Source: Deltaproteobacteria bacterium
GTDB lineage: Bacteria; Desulfobacterota; BSN033; WVXP01
Length of the DNA stretch: 64,000 nt
Direction of reading: 5' to 3'
Assembly: GCA_019308905.1 (NCBI GenBank)
Contig: JAFDHF010000003.1
Span: 74,282 to 138,281, forward strand
Shown: in pieces, positions 59,643 to 64,000 of the stretch
How the letters are laid out: each line of letters begins with the position of its first letter
Position numbering within the stretch: the first letter of the stretch is position 1
Position numbers and translations under genes: made by a program
The notes under the pieces: generated by a model
Database searches by the model: none
What the model saw: only the letters and a program-made list of their open reading frames with translations
Told to the model about the DNA's origin: nothing

Positions 59643-61004
59643 ATGGGTGGCGGGTTGGCGATTGTAACGGAATCCGGAATCGGGAAGCATCGGGTTTTTG
59701 TCCTGGGAATCGACGGCGTTCCCTTCTCCTTGATCAAGGCTCTGACCGAGAAGAATCTCCTCCCTCACCTCAGATCGATCCTGTCCCAGGGATCGCTGAG
59801 GAGGATGAACTCCGTGCTGCCGTGTGTCTCTTCGGTTGCATGGGCCTCTTACATGACCGGGGTCAACCCGGGCCGACACAACATTTTCGGCTTCATCGAC
59901 AGGATGCCCCGGACCATGGAAATGTACATCCCAACCTCCAGATACATGGCTGCAGAAACCCTCTGGGAAAGGCTGAGCAGAAACGGGAAGAAGGTGGTGG
60001 TCATCAACGTCCCCGGGACCTATCCCCCCCGGGCGGTCAATGGCCTGCTGATTGCAGGATTCTTATGTGCCAACATCGACAAGATTTCCTACCCGAGGGA
60101 GATAGCCCAGGAGCTGAAGGCCATGGGATACCGCATAGACATCGATTCCTGGAAGGCGAGAAGATCGAGGGACGATTTCCTGGCCGAGGTCAACGATGCC
60201 CTGGACAAACGATTTGCGGCTGCCTTCACCATGATGAACCGGCTTGATTGGGACTTCTTCCAGCTCCATATCATGGGAACAGACCGGATCAACCATTTTC
60301 TCTGGAAGCAGTGGGAGGACGGGGATCCCGTCTACTCCCCCCTTTTCCTCGAGTTCTACCAGAAGCTCGACCGCTATGTAGGGGCTCTCGTGGAGGGGAT
60401 CGGGGTCGGGACAGAGCTGGTGATTCTGTCTGACCACGGCTTCTGCGAACTGAAACGGGAGGTTTTTCTGAACCATTGGCTCCAGCAAGAGGGTTTTCTA
60501 AAGATGCGCAGGGAGTCCGAGGCGCTCGCAGATATCCATCCCGAGTCGCGGGCCTACACCCTCTATCCGGGTAGAGTCTATGTGAACCTGAAAGGACGCG
60601 AGGCAACCGGGACCGTGACAGAGGGAAGGGAGTACGAAAGGACAAGGGAGGACCTGACCGAGGGCCTCCTCGGGATTCGTGATCCAGAGGGGGGCAACCC
60701 TATCATCCGAGCCGTGCTGAAGAGGGAAGAGGTCTATACTGGCCCGTATCTGGCTTCGGCTCCGGATCTGGTGGCGATACCTGCAGACGGCTACGACCTG
60801 AAGGGGAGTTTTGGCAAGCCTGCATTCACCATGCGGAGTGAGGTGACCGGCATGCACACCTATGACGAGGCATTCCTCTTCGTCAGGGACCGGGAAATCC
60901 ACAAGGAGGACAACGGGTTTGCAATCATGGACGCCTATTCCGTTGTCCTGAAACTCGCAGGTGTAGAGAGGCCGGCGGACGTTGAAGCCGAGGACCTGAT
61001 TTGA
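59643..61004 (+). CDS. AlkP-superfamily phosphohydrolase/phosphomutase (COG3379 type)
   Basis: 453 residues. An alkaline-phosphatase superfamily enzyme with metal-site motifs VFVLGIDGVPFSLIKAL, VSSVAWASYMTGVNPGRHNIFGFIDR, HIMGTDRINHFLW and VILSDHGFCELKREVFLNHWL. The usual Thr nucleophile region (AWTSFMTG) reads AWASYMTG. COG3379 proteins sit in many surface-glycan clusters and have no defined substrate. It is encoded between a GT2 gene and a sugar-nucleotide gene, so a role on a phosphorylated glycan intermediate is possible. Confidence 0.82.
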   Translation: MGGGLAIVTESGIGKHRVFVLGIDGVPFSLIKALTEKNLLPHLRSILSQGSLRRMNSVLPCVSSVAWASYMTGVNPGRHNIFGFIDRMPRTMEMYIPTSRYMAAETLWERLSRNGKKVVVINVPGTYPPRAVNGLLIAGFLCANIDKISYPREIAQELKAMGYRIDIDSWKARRSRDDFLAEVNDALDKRFAAAFTMMNRLDWDFFQLHIMGTDRINHFLWKQWEDGDPVYSPLFLEFYQKLDRYVGALVEGIGVGTELVILSDHGFCELKREVFLNHWLQQEGFLKMRRESEALADIHPESRAYTLYPGRVYVNLKGREATGTVTEGREYERTREDLTEGLLGIRDPEGGNPIIRAVLKREEVYTGPYLASAPDLVAIPADGYDLKGSFGKPAFTMRSEVTGMHTYDEAFLFVRDREIHKEDNGFAIMDAYSVVLKLAGVERPADVEAEDLI

Positions 61005-61024
61005 CACAGGGGAGATGAGGAGCC

Positions 61025-62575
61025 ATGAGGAACATCGCCGTCGTTGGCTGCGGTTACTGGGGAAAGAACCTGGTGAGGAACTTTTTTGAGCTCGGCTCTC
61101 TCCACACCATATGCGACACCGAGGAGGAACGGCTCAGGGAGTTTGCTTCCAGGTATCCCCAAGCCGGTACAACACAGGATTTCTCTCAGGTACTCGGCAA
61201 CGAAGAGATCAGGGGGGTAGCCATTGCCACGCCGGCTGAGACTCATTTCAGCCTGGCCCGTGAGGCCCTCGCTGCCGGAAAGGACGTCTTTGTGGAAAAG
61301 CCCCTTTCCCTCAGAACCACAGAGGGCAGGGAACTCGTGGATCTGGCCGCGCAGAAGGGCGCGATTCTCATGGTTGGGCATATCCTGGAATATCACCCGG
61401 CTATCATCAAACTGAAAGAGATGGTGGACGGTGGAAGCCTCGGCAAGATCAACTACGTATATTCGACGCGCCTGAATCTTGGGAAATTCCGCACAGAGGA
61501 AAACATCCTCTGGAGCTTTGCCCCTCATGACATTTCGGTGATTCTGCTGCTGCTCGACGAGATGCCGACCCACGTCTCGGCTCACGGCGGGACCTATCTG
61601 AACCAGAAGATCGCGGATGTGACCGTGACGACCATGACATTTGCCAGTGGTGTCCAGTCGCACATCTTTGTCAGTTGGCTCCACCCTTACAAGGAACAGA
61701 AGCTCGTCATAGTGGGCGACAAGAAGATGGCGGTTTTCGACGATGTGGTTCCAGAGGACAAGTTGCTGCTCTTCAATCACCATATAGACTGGGTCGGCCG
61801 GGTCCCCATTCCCAGAAAAGAGGATGCCGAGGTGGTCCGGATTCCCGAGGCGGAACCCCTCAAGGCGGAATGCCGGCATTTCCTGGACTCCATTGAGTCA
61901 CGGCGTCAACCGAGAACAGACGGCAACAGCGGCCTTCGCGTTCTTGAGATCCTGGAGTGCTGCCAGCGATCACTGGAGAAGTCAGGAGCCGTCATCTCTG
62001 TCGGAAGGGGAGGGTTTTTCGCACATCCCACGGCGCTCGTGGACGGGAGCTGCCAGATCGGGGAGGGAACGAGAATCTGGCATTATACCCATATCACAGA
62101 GGGAGCCCGGATCGGAAAAGACTGCAGCATCGGGCAGAATGTTTACGTGGGTAAGGACGTCCGAATCGGCAACAATGTCAAGATCCAGAACAACGTATCG
62201 GTCTTTTCAGGGGTAACCCTTGAGGACTATGTCTTTTGTGGCCCCTCCATGGTGTTCACCAATGTCCTCAACCCGAGAAGCCACATCTCCCGGAAGCACG
62301 AATTCCGGCCGACCCTTGTCAAGAAAGGGGCCACTATCGGGGCCAATGCCACGGTCATTTGCGGCCATACCATAGGCCAGTATGCCTTTGTCGGGGCCGG
62401 CTCGGTCGTGACAAAGGACGTTCCGCCCTATGCCCTGGTCTACGGCAACCCGGCCAGAGTCAAAGGATGGATGTGCGAGTGTGGCGTTGATATTGAGTTC
62501 AAGAAAGGCCTGGCCATCTGTCAGGCCTGTGGGAAGACATACAGGAAGGACCACAACAGGGTCAAACCCGTGTAG
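61025..62575 (+). CDS. Gfo/Idh/MocA oxidoreductase fused to hexapeptide N-acetyltransferase
   Basis: 516 residues. Residues 1-~335 are a Gfo/Idh/MocA dehydrogenase with NAD motif [14 protein letters not shown] and [11 protein letters not shown]. Residues ~340-490 are a left-handed beta-helix acyltransferase ([57 protein letters not shown]). The end has a CECG...CQAC zinc-ribbon-like pair. The fusion equals WbpB plus WbpD (WlbA/WlbB), which oxidise and N-acetylate a UDP-sugar at C3 to make UDP-GlcNAc3NAcA-type residues. No matching aminotransferase (WbpE) gene is in the window. Confidence 0.88.
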   Translation: MRNIAVVGCGYWGKNLVRNFFELGSLHTICDTEEERLREFASRYPQAGTTQDFSQVLGNEEIRGVAIATPAETHFSLAREALAAGKDVFVEKPLSLRTTEGRELVDLAAQKGAILMVGHILEYHPAIIKLKEMVDGGSLGKINYVYSTRLNLGKFRTEENILWSFAPHDISVILLLLDEMPTHVSAHGGTYLNQKIADVTVTTMTFASGVQSHIFVSWLHPYKEQKLVIVGDKKMAVFDDVVPEDKLLLFNHHIDWVGRVPIPRKEDAEVVRIPEAEPLKAECRHFLDSIESRRQPRTDGNSGLRVLEILECCQRSLEKSGAVISVGRGGFFAHPTALVDGSCQIGEGTRIWHYTHITEGARIGKDCSIGQNVYVGKDVRIGNNVKIQNNVSVFSGVTLEDYVFCGPSMVFTNVLNPRSHISRKHEFRPTLVKKGATIGANATVICGHTIGQYAFVGAGSVVTKDVPPYALVYGNPARVKGWMCECGVDIEFKKGLAICQACGKTYRKDHNRVKPV

Positions 62576-62609
62576 AGCAGCGGCACCAAGAAAAGGCGCA
62601 ATGGAGAGC

Positions 62610-62692
62610 GCCCGCCCACCGTCGATTGGTGCCCCGCCGCTTCTGTAAAGTCGTTCAGGAAAATGGCGTTTTCCGAAAACCGGAAAACTCGA
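62610..62692 (+). repeat. Decayed relative of the MITE-like element (right half)
   Basis: GCCCACCGTCGATTGGTGCC, CCGCCGCTTCTGTAAAGTCG, TTCAGGAAAATGGCGTTTTCC, then GAAAACCGGAAAACTCGAG aligns without gaps to the right half of copy 3, at roughly 60-65% by eye. No left half is found. A sigma70-type promoter begins 6 bp after it. Confidence 0.65.
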
Positions 62693-62697
62693 GCGGG

Positions 62698-62726
62698 TTT
62701 ACATTTGAGGCGCCTTCGATTATAAT
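62698..62726 (+). promoter_or_regulatory. Strong sigma70-like promoter for the ABC solute-binding protein gene
   Basis: TTTACA (62698-62703), a 17-bp spacer and a perfect TATAAT (62721-62726). A ~215-nt leader to ATG 62948 follows, containing a short direct repeat TCTACAATC (62740-62760) and an ACAAGGAGGG ribosome site. Confidence 0.75.
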
Positions 62727-62947
62727 CAGGCTCTACTTATCTACAATCGAATCTACAATCAAGCTGTACAGATTCCCTGGTCTGGATCGTCGGGCGGTCA
62801 GGAGGCAGGGCCTGAAGGGGACAGAGGCTCTGGCCAGTCCTTCCTGCCCGCATGGGATACCAGGAGTTCTCTCAGAGACCGGAGAAGAGAAGGGAGGTGA
62901 GAATCGTTTTCGAACAAGGAAATCTCTAAACAAGGAGGGAATAAAAG

Positions 62948-64000
62948 ATGAAGAGAACCAAGCCGAGAATCTACGCTTTTTCTGTTGCCGCCTCGTTCCT
63001 AGTCCTGGCTTTTCTGGCTCTGGCGGTTTCCAGTCCGGCCCTTGCGGGTGATCGGAGGAAGAAGACTCTGGTTATCGTCAGCGTGAAGGAGGCCGTGACC
63101 ATGGACCCCCATGTTTCCCTGGACGGGCAATCTCCATTGATCTGGAGAGGGGTATACGAACCCCTGCTCAATCTGAGGGAGGACACCTTCGAGATTATCC
63201 CGGGATTGGCGAAGAGCTGGGAGATCTCTCCGGACGGTCGGGCATATACGTTCCATCTTCAGCGAGGAGTGAAGTTTCATGACGGGACTCCCTGCACGGC
63301 TGCGACCGTGAAGTTCACCCTGGAGAGGAGCAGGTCCTTGGGCAAGGCGGGTTCGTACGTGCTTGCCCCGGTGGAGAAGATAGAGGTTCTGGATGACCTT
63401 ACCCTTCGGATCACCCTGAAGTATCCGGTCCGCTCTTTCCTGTCGGCAATGGCGGGGATGTATACCCCCTCTTTTGTCGTGAACCCGAAGCTCGTGAAAG
63501 CCCACGAAATCGTCACCGAAAAGGAGGGGAAGAAGGTCAGCGACTGGGCGGAGAAATACCTCTATGACCATGCTGTCGGGACCGGGCCCTACCGATTCGT
63601 CAGGTGGGATCACGGCCAGCAGATTGTCCTGGAGAGATTTAAGGACTACTGGCGAGGGTGGAAGGATCGGAATTTCGACAGGATCATCATCAAGTACATT
63701 CAAGAACCCGCCACTGCCAACCTGATGCTCCAGCGGGGTGAGGCTGACATCGTCATCGGTCTGCCGGACCAGATGAAAAACGATCTGGAGAAGATAGAGG
63801 GCAAAGGGATAGTCGTCTACAAGCATCCCTCCTTGGAGACTTACTATATCGGCCTCAACTGCAAGAAAGGCCCTACGGCCGACGTGCGGGTCCGCAAGGC
63901 CATCGCCTATGCCTTTCCCTATCAGAAGTACGTGAAAGAAAATCTCGAAGGCCACGGGAAACAGATGGTGGGGTTTCTGCCCAGCACGTTTCCGGGATTC
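62948..64000 (+). CDS. ABC transporter substrate-binding protein, family 5 (oligopeptide/nickel type), 5' part
   Basis: 351 residues seen; the gene runs off the window. ATG 62948 follows GGAGGG. A signal peptide (FSVAASFLVLAFLALAVSSPALAG) precedes the SBP_bac_5 fold: VSVKEAVTMDPHVSLDGQSPLIWRGVYEPLL, GLAKSWEISPDGRAYTFHLQRGVKFHDGTP, VGTGPYRFVRWDHGQQIVLERFKDYWRG and DVRVRKAIAYAFPY. It probably binds peptides, glutathione or similar solutes in the periplasm. The permease and ATPase genes are expected downstream. Confidence 0.93.
   Translation, partial: MKRTKPRIYAFSVAASFLVLAFLALAVSSPALAGDRRKKTLVIVSVKEAVTMDPHVSLDGQSPLIWRGVYEPLLNLREDTFEIIPGLAKSWEISPDGRAYTFHLQRGVKFHDGTPCTAATVKFTLERSRSLGKAGSYVLAPVEKIEVLDDLTLRITLKYPVRSFLSAMAGMYTPSFVVNPKLVKAHEIVTEKEGKKVSDWAEKYLYDHAVGTGPYRFVRWDHGQQIVLERFKDYWRGWKDRNFDRIIIKYIQEPATANLMLQRGEADIVIGLPDQMKNDLEKIEGKGIVVYKHPSLETYYIGLNCKKGPTADVRVRKAIAYAFPYQKYVKENLEGHGKQMVGFLPSTFPGF

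Overview
The window looks like a chromosomal segment of an anaerobic, Gram-negative, fairly GC-rich bacterium, most likely in the Desulfobacterota (former Deltaproteobacteria). This is an inference from gene content: complete Kdo/heptose/LPS-core machinery, a rubredoxin with its reductase, FolE2-type queuosine precursor synthesis, a RemA-like (DUF370) protein next to yicC and gmk, the xseA-xseB-ispA-dxs-tlyA order, a TIGR04211-type SH3 protein, and a DUF4416 protein. No 16S gene is present, so the placement is not proven.

Layout. 0-5 kb: the tail of a SHOCT protein, a REC-GAF-HD-GYP response regulator, a PilZ protein (both suggesting c-di-GMP signalling), CpoB/YbgF, and a FlgO-like/PEGA lipoprotein. 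5-6 kb: folE2-queD on the minus strand. 6-14 kb: xseA, xseB-ispA-dxs-tlyA, DUF4416, yicC, remA-like and gmk, with two very clear sigma70-type promoters. 14-18.6 kb: ilvD (minus) and a large HEAT-repeat protein. 19-24 kb: a GT9 glycosyltransferase, then a cluster with archaeal flavour (EF-Tu domain-2-like protein, DUF763, Clp1-type polynucleotide kinase, DUF488) and a lytic transglycosylase. 24-26 kb: tRNA-Gly and tRNA-Cys behind a strong promoter, then an SHMT-fold protein with altered catalytic residues. 26-36.5 kb: tRNA-Leu, DUF72, rubredoxin and its reductase, an uncharacterised protein, an SH3 protein, GNAT, Sua5/YrdC, an amidohydrolase, RarA and LptF. 36.7-41.7 kb: a 1030-residue TPR protein with TolQ/ExbB, TolR/ExbD and TonB-like proteins. 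41.8-45 kb: a Kdo operon (kdsB-kdsA-novel fusion-kdsC). 45-62.6 kb: FtsB-like protein, LpxL-like acyltransferase, heptose genes, heptosyltransferase, radical SAM protein and a long LPS-core glycosyltransferase/kinase cluster. The last gene, an ABC solute-binding protein, runs off the end.

Two things stand out. First, the Kdo operon lacks a KdsD-type arabinose-5-phosphate isomerase (SIS+CBS). In its place is a protein with a fructose-6-phosphate-aldolase/transaldolase domain fused to a KdsD-like CBS pair. This suggests a different, aldolase-based source of arabinose 5-phosphate for Kdo. Second, three intact copies of a 300-426 bp non-autonomous transposable element (MITE-like) are present. Each has terminal inverted repeats beginning GTGGAGTTTCCTGA, direct target duplications, and an internal array of 6/7-bp units (CACGAA/CACGAAT/CACGACC) whose length differs between copies. 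At least five decayed relatives lie elsewhere in the window, mostly between genes.
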